Source: Syntrophaceae bacterium UBA6255 (lineage in GTDB: Bacteria > Desulfobacterota > Syntrophia > Syntrophales > Smithellaceae). Taken from it: 18,922 bases of DNA. The notes below the pieces were generated by a model that was not told the origin of the DNA, searched no databases, and saw only the letters and a list, made by a program, of their open reading frames with translations. This document shows, in pieces, positions 8,201-15,665 of the stretch (position 1 is its first letter; the number at the start of each line of letters is the position of its first letter). Location: assembly GCA_002441205.1 (NCBI GenBank), contig DJVN01000023.1:1-18922 (forward strand), written 5' to 3'. The position numbers and the translations under genes are program-made.

Positions 8201-10247
8201 TTTCCTAAACCTTTTTCAAATTTTAATAAAAGGTGAAACACTTCCTGTCGAGAAGGCGGAAGTACGCATTCGACACGCCGATGGCACCTGGCGCATTTTT
8301 GAAGTTGTCGGAGGCGTCCTGAAAATAAACAATGTTATTGAAATGATCATTGCTAATTTGCGAGACATCTCCGAACGAAAGCAGGCGGAAGAAAAACTTC
8401 TCAGTAGTGAGTCTAATTTGAGGTACGCGCAGGAAGAAGCTCATGTGGGAAGCTGGGAATTTGATGCTTTGCTGCAAAAACCATTCTGGTCAGACGAGAT
8501 GTTCCGGATTGTCGGCCGTGATCCCGCATTAGGACCGATGTCGTTTGAGGATTTTCTCACAATCATTGAACCGGATAAGCGCAAAGAAATCAATAGAGAT
8601 GTTGGAAGATGCTATATGAAGCACTTGCCATACTATCATGAATATCGCATTTTCAAGCCTGACAACACGACAGCATTTATCGAATCCCGTGGTAAAGCGA
8701 TTACAGATGATAAGGGAAATGTAATACGAATTTCCGGTATTCTTCAGGATGTAACGGAACGTAAGCTTATGGAAGAAAAAATACGGGAGAGCGAGGAAAG
8801 ATTCAGGCGTATCACTGAAAACATGAGCGGTTTCGTGAGCGAAATGGATGCTCAAGGTATTTTCCGATATAATAGTCCTTCCATACGCATGATACTGGGA
8901 TATAATCCTGAAGAGCTGAACAATCGTAATGCCTTTGATTTCGTTCATCCCGAAGATCGTGACCGTGTAATCGAAAAATATATGGAAGGAATTCGTACGG
9001 AATCAGAAAAGGAGGTCGAACAACGTTACCGGCGCAAAGACGGCACTTATCTCTGGCTTCGTTCTTCCGGCCGCCCGATATATGGATCTGACGGTAAAAA
9101 TATCGGAATGGTCGTCAACAGCATTGATATCACCGAGCGCAAGCAGGCCGAAGAAGAATTAGAACGGATTCAGTTATTAAATGAAGCCATTCTTGAAACC
9201 GTTCCCGGCATTCTTTATCTCTATGACGATGCCGGACACCTGGTGCACTGGAATAAACAGCATGAGACTTTGACAGGTTATTCCAGTGATGAAATGAAAG
9301 GCAGATATATACTGGATTGGTTCGGCGATTTAGAACCCGATACTTCAAACATCAAAAAAGGAATATCCGAAGTTGTGGCAACGGGACATGGCTCTGCCGA
9401 GGGGCATCTTCTAACAAAAGCTGGGGATACCATTTTTATGTTTTTTACGGGAGTCAAACTCAAAATTGCCGGCAAGGATCATCTCCTGGGCATTGGTGTA
9501 GATATAACGGAACGACAAAAGGCAGAAGAAGAAATTATTCGGCTTAACGAAACGCTAGAACAAAGAGTGAAAGAACGCACAGCTGAACTGGAAGCTTTTT
9601 CGTATTCTGTCTCCCACGATCTGCGCGCTCCCCTCAGGGCAATTCATGGTTTCGGTCAGGCGCTTCTGGAAGATTATGAAAATCAACTCAATGAAGAAGC
9701 AAAGGACTTCCTTGGTCGAATCACACGTGCCACCGACACCATGAGTGATCTCATTGAAGACATGCTGAAGTTGTCCAGAATATCTAGAGCGGAAATGGAT
9801 ATTTTACTGGTGAATCTTTCCCATATCGTCAAATCCATCACAGATGAATTGCAGAAGTCACAACCGGAACGCCTGGTCGATATTAAAATAGCCGATGATA
9901 TTGAAGAGTCTGCCGATCCAAGATTGATGCGTATTGTCTTTGAAAACCTGCTCACTAACTCATGGAAATTCACGGAAAAAAATGATAATACTGAAATCGA
10001 ATTCGGACTGACAGTAAAGGATGAGAAGAACGTATATTTTATTCGCGATAATGGAGTCGGATTCGACATGAAGTATGCCGGTAAGTTATTTACGCCTTTT
10101 CAGCGTTTTCATAATGCAGAAGAATACTCCGGCACCGGAATCGGCTTGGCCATCGTCAAGCGCATTATTGCCCGCCACGGAGGCTTGATATGGGCGGAAT
10201 CAAATATTGGAGAAGGGACCACTATCTTTTTCACCCTGAAAGAATAA
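5229..10247 (+). CDS. Soluble multi-PAS (11 PAS) sensor histidine kinase
   Basis: The 1672-residue protein has a basic N-terminal leader (1-50), eleven PAS/PAC units, then HisKA and HATPase domains; no membrane segment or signal peptide is seen. PAS units are roughly 51-165, 177-292, 302-415, 425-540, 550-665, 674-800, 809-923, 933-1050, 1060-1177, 1187-1305 and 1314-1430. Most end in the linker D-[IV]-T-E-R-K-x-A-E-E, recurring about every 125 residues. The phospho-acceptor is H1463 in SVSHDLRAPLR, the H-box class common in phytochrome-like kinases. The HATPase has N1573/N1577, G1 RDNGVGF (1606-1612) and G2 GTGIGL (1635-1640). There is no GAF or PHY domain, so it is not a phytochrome. The start at 5229 has AAGGA at 5214-5218. 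It heads a three-gene unit with two receiver proteins and no DNA-binding output. Ligands or cofactors of the PAS domains cannot be told by eye. Confidence 0.93.
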   Translation: MKKKSPLNASENNKRPLSRSLASRSKKIIKKNATHASPVKRMSQQLIRQGSDKYRDIIENIHEGIFEVDLKGNFTFVNKVVCRATGFTKKKLIGMNSRPLTDKDDDKKVMHAYDTAYKSGKPFLGLGWHIIRKNGEKRYIEGSIYLRKNAKGKPIGFSVIAVDATERKKSEEALKEAEYKFRTIFDHASDGILLARSSDKIFIEANEKMCQLLGYSKKELLQLGIPDIHPKESLSNVVRQFLKLLKKEISIVQDIPVIRKDKSVFFADVSASNINYNGIECLLGMFRDVTDRKKAEEELKGSRESYRRLFEDHAAAKLIIDPETGRIIDANHAACQYYGWAREKMQQMKISDINTLTPEEIKNEMEKAQNSKKFHVEFKHRLANGSIRDVEVYSSTIVMNGKHVLHSIIHDITDRKKAKETLSASETRYRRLFESAKDGILILNSSTGMIIDVNPYLIDLLGYSREHFIGKHVWELGPFKDILPNREKFLELQHQEYIRYDDLPLEKIDGQLINVEFVSNIYEVDHTRVIQCNIRNITERKLAEEKIRASEEKFASAFKYSPTPMCITTLKEGRYIDANDAYLINLGYKSEEIIGRTTQDINLWVDLSEARAFVKELYKTGKATDYELRVYDKQGMLHWGLASASIIDLSGQSCVLTQIMDMTELRNAEKALQENEERLRGISQNLPGVIYQFYAKDTGEYGVSYISEPMNEFAEIMSKSEVENLDAVFQDFYARLHEEDKERFITSIKESVETVSLWNFEGRVTTKLGKMVWIQGMSIPTRLEDRVVFDGIILNVTNRKMAEEAALKEYYFSQTVLDTLPAPFYMFDYEQVHFVKWNKDFSMAAGYSDEELIHMTPFDLVPKSEHDGLTRAMENVFTKGKVSLEMTVISKDGSATPYLLSGNTLNYEGKLYVIGMGINIAERKKAEEALRAEEERFRIITEQSSDIIILINRNGKIIYENPAAEKILGYTFENRKDQNAFENIHPDDLPLFLNLFQILIKGETLPVEKAEVRIRHADGTWRIFEVVGGVLKINNVIEMIIANLRDISERKQAEEKLLSSESNLRYAQEEAHVGSWEFDALLQKPFWSDEMFRIVGRDPALGPMSFEDFLTIIEPDKRKEINRDVGRCYMKHLPYYHEYRIFKPDNTTAFIESRGKAITDDKGNVIRISGILQDVTERKLMEEKIRESEERFRRITENMSGFVSEMDAQGIFRYNSPSIRMILGYNPEELNNRNAFDFVHPEDRDRVIEKYMEGIRTESEKEVEQRYRRKDGTYLWLRSSGRPIYGSDGKNIGMVVNSIDITERKQAEEELERIQLLNEAILETVPGILYLYDDAGHLVHWNKQHETLTGYSSDEMKGRYILDWFGDLEPDTSNIKKGISEVVATGHGSAEGHLLTKAGDTIFMFFTGVKLKIAGKDHLLGIGVDITERQKAEEEIIRLNETLEQRVKERTAELEAFSYSVSHDLRAPLRAIHGFGQALLEDYENQLNEEAKDFLGRITRATDTMSDLIEDMLKLSRISRAEMDILLVNLSHIVKSITDELQKSQPERLVDIKIADDIEESADPRLMRIVFENLLTNSWKFTEKNDNTEIEFGLTVKDEKNVYFIRDNGVGFDMKYAGKLFTPFQRFHNAEEYSGTGIGLAIVKRIIARHGGLIWAESNIGEGTTIFFTLKE

Positions 10248-10262
10248 CGGAGAATGAATGTT

Positions 10263-10703
10263 ATGTTCACGAATAAAAAAATATTGCTCATTGAAGACAA
10301 CCCGGATGATGTTGAACTGACGATTCGGGCATTTAAAAAAAATAATATCATGAATGAGATTATTGTAAAATCCGATGGCGCGGAGGCATTGGATTATTTT
10401 TTCGGAAAAGACGGAATTGCGAATAAGGTAAAAGAATCATTCCCCATCCTGATTCTGCTCGATTTAAAACTGCCTAGAATCGACGGCATTGAAGTCCTAA
10501 GAAAGCTTAGAAAAGATGAAAGAACAAAGCTCATTCCCGTCGTCATCCTGACATCATCCAAAGAACCGTCTGACCTCCTCGGTTGCTATAGACTTGGATG
10601 TAACAGTTATATCAGAAAACCCGTTGATTTCACTCTTTTTACGGATATGGTGAGACAGCTGGGATTCTATTGGTTGATTATGAATGAAGTTCCTCCTTTA
10701 TGA
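10263..10703 (+). CDS. Single-domain response regulator, Rcp1-type
   Basis: The 146-residue protein is a lone receiver domain with no output domain. It opens ILLIEDNPDDVELTIRAF, and has acidic pocket E11/D12, phospho-acceptor D67 (LLDLKLPRIDG), a conserved Thr in VVILTSS (T97) and K119 in the RKPVDF stretch. The D-N-P-D-D-V-E opening and the GCNSYIRKPVDF end are typical of Rcp1-like regulators, the usual partners of phytochrome-like kinases with SHDLRAPL H-boxes, the class encoded directly upstream. It therefore probably takes phosphate from that kinase, as an output by protein contact or as a relay or sink. An ATG at 10254 opens the same frame three codons earlier, but GGAG at 10249-10252 would be only one base away from it; ATG 10263 has a 10-base spacing and is preferred. 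Only seven bases separate the kinase stop from the 10254 ATG, so translation is probably coupled. Confidence 0.88.
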   Translation: MFTNKKILLIEDNPDDVELTIRAFKKNNIMNEIIVKSDGAEALDYFFGKDGIANKVKESFPILILLDLKLPRIDGIEVLRKLRKDERTKLIPVVILTSSKEPSDLLGCYRLGCNSYIRKPVDFTLFTDMVRQLGFYWLIMNEVPPL

Positions 10704-10724
10704 AGTGTTTACGGTGATCATCAT

Positions 10725-12482
10725 ATGACAGTTATGATTAAAGTTCTGGTTGTCGAGGATTCGGAAAATGATGTCGAACTGTTAATGCGTCAACTGCGCA
10801 AGGGAGGTTATACACCCCGATGCTCCGTGGTGGAGACGGCGGAATCTTTTAAAAAAGCGCTTGAATATGAGCCATGGGATCTTATTCTTTGCGACTATAA
10901 AATGCCCAATTTCAGCGCTCCGGCCGCTCTCAAAATCATACAGGAGATGAATTTCGATATTCCCTTTCTTGTCGTGTCCGGTACGATCGGAGAAGATACC
11001 GCCATTGAGATCATGAAAGCCGGCGCTCACGATTATTTGATGAAGGACAAACTAACCCGCCTTCCGGCAGCCGTGGAACGCGAGCTTCGCGACGCAAAAA
11101 ACAGGAAACACCGCAAAGAAGCGGAAAATCTTTGGAAAAAAAGCGAGGATAACTTCCGCCATTCTCTCGACGAATCGCCTTTGGGAATCCGTATCATCAG
11201 CACGAAAGGTCAAACGATTTACGCCAATCAAGAAATTTTAAATATTTACGGATACGAAAGCCTTGAGGAATTCAATTCCATTCCGCACAGAGCGAGATAT
11301 ACCCCGGAAACGATGGTCGAGTATGAAAAAAGAAAAGCCACAAGACAAACCGGGAACGATGGCCCGCCCAATTATGAAATCAGCATTATCCGCAAAGACG
11401 GTCAGATCCGTCACTTGGAAGTTTTCCGTAAAAGGGTTCTATGGAACGGCAACATTGAGTATCAAGCTCTTTACAACGATATCACAAAACGCAAGCACGC
11501 GGAATATAGCTTGCTGGAAAGCGAGGAAAGGTATCGGACGGTTGTTGAGAATGCGCATGAATCCATTCTGATTACCCAAGACGCAAAAATTGTTTTCGCC
11601 AATCGGTCTGCGGTCAGAGACAGCGGTTATTCCTATGCAGAATTATTAAATCTCGAATTTGAGAAGTTTATTCATGAAGACGACCGAGGAATGGTCGTCA
11701 ATTTATACTGGCGGCGATTGCAGGGTGAATACCTCGACCCCAATTATGAGTTTCGGATTATCTGTAAAGACGGAAGCGTTAAATGGGTGGAACTCAACGT
11801 GACAATTATTGAGTGGAACAAGAAACCGGCGACGCTTAATTTTCTAAAAGACATCACCGAACGTAAATTGCTTGATGAGGAAGTGAACAAAAGTTACAGA
11901 CAAACCAGGGAAGCTTTAAACGCCACGGTCAATTCCATTGCCATGATAGTGGAGAACAGAGACCCTTATACGACCGGACATCAAAAAAGAGTCTCCATTC
12001 TCGCGGAGGCGATTGCTTCGGAAATGGGACTGGCGGAGAGTCAAAAAGATTTCATTGCCACAGCGGCTATCATGCATGATATCGGCAAAATATCCATCCC
12101 GTCAGAAATTCTCAGCAAACCATCCAAGTTATCCGATATAGAATATGATTTAATTAAAACGCATTCGGAATCGGGACACAATATTCTGAAAGATATCCAT
12201 TTCCCCTGGCCGGTAGCTCAAGTTATTTTACAGCATCATGAAAGAATAAACGGAAGCGGATATCCCCACAACCTTAAAGGCAATGAAATTCTGCTGGAAG
12301 CCCGCATTATTGCCGTTGCTGATGTCGTGGAAGCCATTTCTTCCCATCGTCCCTACCGTGCGACATTAGGTATCGATTACGCGCTGAATGAGATATCCCA
12401 GAACCGGGGCATTCTATATGATTCCGATATCGTGGACGCCTGTTTAAGACTTTTTAGAGAAAAGAATTTCAGTCTAACCTGA
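10725..12482 (+). CDS. Response regulator with receiver, two PAS and HD-GYP phosphodiesterase domains
   Basis: The 585 residues hold a receiver (5-120; D57 in LCDYKMP), PAS 1 (about 141-258), PAS 2 (about 266-383, ending DITERK) and an HD-GYP domain (about 395-580). The last shows H451-D452 (HDIGK), H480 and H485, HHERINGSGYP (504-514) and ADVVEAISSHRPYR (532-545). HD-GYP proteins hydrolyse cyclic-di-GMP at a metal centre; the visible His/Asp ligands look intact, so activity is likely. The Asp common before G-x-G-Y-P is Asn here (N509), a variant compatible with the family. The receiver suggests activation by phosphorylation, most simply from the 11-PAS kinase two genes upstream. The start ATG 10725 has GGTGA at 10713-10717; a second ATG at 10734 is possible. 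It lies 21 bases after the receiver gene and ends the three-gene signalling unit. The output is probably motility, attachment or biofilm state (inference). Confidence 0.92.
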   Translation: MTVMIKVLVVEDSENDVELLMRQLRKGGYTPRCSVVETAESFKKALEYEPWDLILCDYKMPNFSAPAALKIIQEMNFDIPFLVVSGTIGEDTAIEIMKAGAHDYLMKDKLTRLPAAVERELRDAKNRKHRKEAENLWKKSEDNFRHSLDESPLGIRIISTKGQTIYANQEILNIYGYESLEEFNSIPHRARYTPETMVEYEKRKATRQTGNDGPPNYEISIIRKDGQIRHLEVFRKRVLWNGNIEYQALYNDITKRKHAEYSLLESEERYRTVVENAHESILITQDAKIVFANRSAVRDSGYSYAELLNLEFEKFIHEDDRGMVVNLYWRRLQGEYLDPNYEFRIICKDGSVKWVELNVTIIEWNKKPATLNFLKDITERKLLDEEVNKSYRQTREALNATVNSIAMIVENRDPYTTGHQKRVSILAEAIASEMGLAESQKDFIATAAIMHDIGKISIPSEILSKPSKLSDIEYDLIKTHSESGHNILKDIHFPWPVAQVILQHHERINGSGYPHNLKGNEILLEARIIAVADVVEAISSHRPYRATLGIDYALNEISQNRGILYDSDIVDACLRLFREKNFSLT

Positions 12483-12546
12483 AAATATGCCGTTTTTTCA
12501 AAAGCCTGAGCAATCCTCTCGGCGGAATCTGCGATTATTTTTCTCG

Positions 12547-12575
12547 TTGCCAATGAAAGCTTAATATGCTAGATA
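12547..12575 (+). promoter_or_regulatory. Candidate promoter for hisS-aspS operon
   Basis: In the 120-base gap before hisS, TTGCCA (12547-12552) and TAGATA (12570-12575) are 17 bases apart, with TG one base before the -10 (12567-12568), as in extended -10 promoters. The -10 itself matches consensus at only three positions, so this is tentative. No clear terminator for the upstream operon is visible here. Confidence 0.35.
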
Positions 12576-12602
12576 ACACCGTTTTTATCGGGACGGTAAT
12601 TT

Positions 12603-13865
12603 ATGGAAAAAATCACAGCAATTCGAGGATTTAAAGACATTCTGCCCCAGGACGCATCTGTCTTTTGGAAGGTCGAATCCATTGCCCGCGAGATTTTTAA
12701 CGCTTTCGGCTTCAGGGAAATACGCGTTCCCATTATGGAAAAGGCCGACCTTTTCAAACGAAGTATCGGTGAAACAACCGATATCGTGGAAAAGGAAATG
12801 TATACCTTTGCCGACAGGGATAATGAATATATAACTTTACGTCCGGAAGCCACGGCTTCTGTCATCCGGGCCTATATCGAACACAATATGTTCGCAAACG
12901 AACCGATTACCAAGTTATTCACCATCGGTCCGATGTTCCGTCGTGAAAGACCGCAAAAAGGCCGTTTCCGACAGTTCAATCAAATTGATGTCGAACTTTT
13001 CGGCGAAGACAAGCCGCAAGCCGACGCCGAAACAATATTTATGCTGATGCATTTTTTAAAAAGCGTGGGGCTGACCGATATACAGCTGGAAATCAATTCG
13101 CTGGGGTGTCCCGCCTGCCGGCCGGCATTCTCGAAAGCGGTTATTGATTTTCTGAAAGGCAGCGAGAAAAATCTTTGTCCTGACTGTCAGCGGCGCATTC
13201 ATACCAATCCTCTTCGCATATTCGACTGCAAGGTTCAAACATGCGCCGATACGATTGCCAGCGCACCGGGCATTCTCGATTTCTTATGTCAGGAATGTAA
13301 CGATCATTTCGAGCAGGTCAAAGCACTTCTTGAAGATTTGAATACGCCTTTCGTGATCAATGCACGGATGGTTCGCGGCCTCGATTATTACACTCGAACC
13401 GCTTTTGAAGTAACAACAAATCATCTGGGGGCTCAAAACGCCGTTGCCGGAGGAGGCAGATATAACGGCCTGGTCAGTGATCTGGGAGGGCCAAAAATTC
13501 CCGGCATCGGATTTGCCGTCGGTTTTGAACGTCTTGTTTCCTGTTTACCGGCTGAAGCAAACAATCCTTTCAAAACGGATGTATTCATTGCCGCTCTTGG
13601 CCCTAACGCACAGAAAATCGCTTTTGGCCTGACTCATCAACTTAGAGTTTCCGGCATATCTACGGAAATAGATTATTCGAATAAAAGTTTAAAATCTCAA
13701 TTAAAGAAAGCCGATAAATTAAATTGTTCCTATACTCTTATTTTCGGTGATAAAGAAATTGAAGAAAAAAAGGTTATCTTGAGAAACATGATGACAAAAG
13801 AACAGCAAATCATTCTTATTGATGAAATAATGGAATCCATAATTAAAATTATTAAAGAAAGGTAA
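12603..13865 (+). CDS. hisS: Histidine--tRNA ligase
   Basis: This cytoplasmic class II synthetase activates histidine with ATP and charges tRNA-His. Its 420 residues match bacterial HisRS length. Motif 1 lies around 38-56, motif 2 is TIGPMFRRERP through the FNQIDVE stretch (107-131), the two HisRS signatures are RGLDYYTRTAFEV (258-270) and AVAGGGRYNG (280-289), and motif 3 is GIGFAVGFERL (301-311); a C-terminal anticodon-binding domain covers about 325-420. A cysteine-rich insertion (165-235) has pairs C169/C172, C192/C195, C209/C214 and C229/C232, as in many anaerobe HisRS, and may bind zinc. The ATG at 12603 gives the usual MEKITAIRGFKD opening; the ribosome site is weak. aspS starts six bases after the stop, so the two are almost certainly co-transcribed. 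Confidence 0.97.
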   Translation: MEKITAIRGFKDILPQDASVFWKVESIAREIFNAFGFREIRVPIMEKADLFKRSIGETTDIVEKEMYTFADRDNEYITLRPEATASVIRAYIEHNMFANEPITKLFTIGPMFRRERPQKGRFRQFNQIDVELFGEDKPQADAETIFMLMHFLKSVGLTDIQLEINSLGCPACRPAFSKAVIDFLKGSEKNLCPDCQRRIHTNPLRIFDCKVQTCADTIASAPGILDFLCQECNDHFEQVKALLEDLNTPFVINARMVRGLDYYTRTAFEVTTNHLGAQNAVAGGGRYNGLVSDLGGPKIPGIGFAVGFERLVSCLPAEANNPFKTDVFIAALGPNAQKIAFGLTHQLRVSGISTEIDYSNKSLKSQLKKADKLNCSYTLIFGDKEIEEKKVILRNMMTKEQQIILIDEIMESIIKIIKER

Positions 13866-13871
13866 AATATT

Positions 13872-15641
13872 TTGGCTGATTTTTTAACAAAAGAGAAACG
13901 AACGCACTACTGCGGAAATCTGGATATTTCTCATGACGGACAGGAAGTCATTTTAATGGGATGGACACATCGCCGGCGCGATCACGGCGGCGTTATTTTT
14001 GTCGATTTACGAGACCGTGAAGGAATTGTACAGGTTGTTTTTAATCCTGAAGCCGAAAGCGCTCACAAAGAAGCGCATAAAATTCGCTCTGAATTTGTTC
14101 TGGCAGTTAAAGGCAAAGTTCGCAAACGCCCGGAAAGCATGGAAAATCCGGCACTGAAAACAGGAGCAATCGAAGTGCTCGTTTCTGATTTGGAAATCAT
14201 GAATGAATCAAAAACACCCCCCTTCTCTTTCGACGACGAAGACATATCGGAAAACATCCGTCTCAAATACCGCTATCTTGATTTGCGCCGTCCTGCTATT
14301 CAGAAAAATCTTTTTTTGCGCAGTAAACTTGCTGCCGCAACCCGACGTTATTTTGAAGAAAACGGTTTTATTGAAGTGGAAACGCCTTTTCTGGGCAAAA
14401 GCACCCCGGAAGGCGCCCGTGATTATCTTGTTCCCAGCAGAATTTATAAAGGTATGTTTTACGCCCTGCCGCAGTCGCCGCAGATATTCAAACAGCTTTT
14501 GATGGTTTCCGGATTCGACCGTTATTATCAGATCGTCAAATGCTTCCGGGACGAAGATTTGCGCGCTGATCGTCAGCCGGAATTTACACAGATCGATGTA
14601 GAAATGTCTTTTATCACAGAAGAAGATATTATGAATATGATGGAAGGTTTAATGAAGGCGATTTTCAAAACCTGCCTGGATAAAGAACTTATTCTTCCCC
14701 TCCCCAGACTGAATTACGCCGAGGCTATTAATCGTTATGGCAAGGATAATCCCGACACACGATTTGGCATGGAAATCGTTGACCTTACCGACATTGTCAG
14801 ATATTCCGGGTTTAAACTTTTTGCGGAAGTTGCGGCTTCAGGTGGTGTCATCAAAGCCATCAAAGCCGAGCAGGCTTCTGTTCTTTCCCGCAAAGATCTG
14901 GACGGTTTGAAAGATGTCGTGGCGATTTACGGAGCGAAAGGTCTGGCCTGGGCTAAAATCAACGCAACCGACTGGACATCGCCAATTTATAAGTTCCTCA
15001 AACCCGAAGAAGTCGAGAACATCAATCAAGCCCTGTCTGTAAAAAAAGACGATATTATTTTCTTTGTGGCAGACGCTCCCAAAATTGTTTCCGACTCTCT
15101 AGGCAATTTGCGTCTTTACCTCGGTAAAAAACTTAATCTGATTGATCCCGATAAACTGGCCTTTACCTGGATTACGGAGTTTCCGCTGATGGAATATTCT
15201 GAATCGGAAAAACGATTTGTTTCCACACATCACCCGTTCACATCGCCGTTCCTGGAAGACCTGCCGTTGATGACCACCGATCCGGGAAAAGTGCGTGCCA
15301 GAGCTTACGATCTGGTACTGAACGGCTCGGAAATCGGTGGAGGAAGTATTCGTATCCATCACAAAGATGTGCAGTCACAGGTCTTCAGCGCACTTAAATT
15401 GAGTGACGAAGAAGCAAGATTAAAATTCGGTTTTCTGCTGGATGCCCTCGAATATGGAGCTCCTCCTCACGGAGGACTTGCTTTCGGTCTGGACCGGCTG
15501 ACCATGATTATGACGAAAGCGGAATCCATTCGGGATGTCATCGCTTTCCCGAAAACCCAGAAGGCGGCCTGTTTGATGACCGACGCGCCTTCCAAAGTCA
15601 GCATCGAACAATTGATGGAATTATCGTTGAAAATCGTTTAA
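13872..15641 (+). CDS. aspS: Aspartate--tRNA ligase (bacterial type, probably non-discriminating)
   Basis: The 589-residue bacterial AspRS charges tRNA-Asp. It has an N-terminal OB-fold anticodon domain (about 10-120), class II core with motif 2 FRDEDLRADRQPEFTQID (225-242), the bacterial GAD insertion (about 285-425), HHPFTSP (453-459) and motif 3 GLAFGLDRL (535-543). In the anticodon domain the sequence is RRRDHGG, with His38 where E. coli has Leu (RRRDLGS); His there is characteristic of AspRS enzymes that also charge tRNA-Asn, to be amidated by GatCAB. That reading is an inference. The start is TTG at 13872, because AAAGG at 13858-13862, ending at the hisS stop, gives nine-base spacing and the protein opens normally from there. 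The rare start and overlap of ribosome site with the hisS end suggest coupled expression. The next gene follows after 24 bases. Confidence 0.97.
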   Translation: MADFLTKEKRTHYCGNLDISHDGQEVILMGWTHRRRDHGGVIFVDLRDREGIVQVVFNPEAESAHKEAHKIRSEFVLAVKGKVRKRPESMENPALKTGAIEVLVSDLEIMNESKTPPFSFDDEDISENIRLKYRYLDLRRPAIQKNLFLRSKLAAATRRYFEENGFIEVETPFLGKSTPEGARDYLVPSRIYKGMFYALPQSPQIFKQLLMVSGFDRYYQIVKCFRDEDLRADRQPEFTQIDVEMSFITEEDIMNMMEGLMKAIFKTCLDKELILPLPRLNYAEAINRYGKDNPDTRFGMEIVDLTDIVRYSGFKLFAEVAASGGVIKAIKAEQASVLSRKDLDGLKDVVAIYGAKGLAWAKINATDWTSPIYKFLKPEEVENINQALSVKKDDIIFFVADAPKIVSDSLGNLRLYLGKKLNLIDPDKLAFTWITEFPLMEYSESEKRFVSTHHPFTSPFLEDLPLMTTDPGKVRARAYDLVLNGSEIGGGSIRIHHKDVQSQVFSALKLSDEEARLKFGFLLDALEYGAPPHGGLAFGLDRLTMIMTKAESIRDVIAFPKTQKAACLMTDAPSKVSIEQLMELSLKIV

Positions 15642-15665
15642 TGAATGTATTATCGGAGACAAATG

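Noticed and set aside
8529..8948. 139-codon minus-strand ORF inside the multi-PAS kinase
   Set aside because: It is antisense to a clearly coding PAS region, has no recognisable domain and no convincing ribosome site; it is a shadow frame.
9683..10069. 128-codon minus-strand ORF over the kinase HisKA/HATPase region
   Set aside because: Low-complexity Ser/Ile-rich product antisense to conserved catalytic motifs; an artefact of codon usage on the real strand.
5229..10247. Bacteriophytochrome
   Set aside because: The H-box and neighbouring Rcp1-type receiver resemble phytochrome systems, but no GAF or PHY domain or chromophore region is visible; all sensory units look like PAS.
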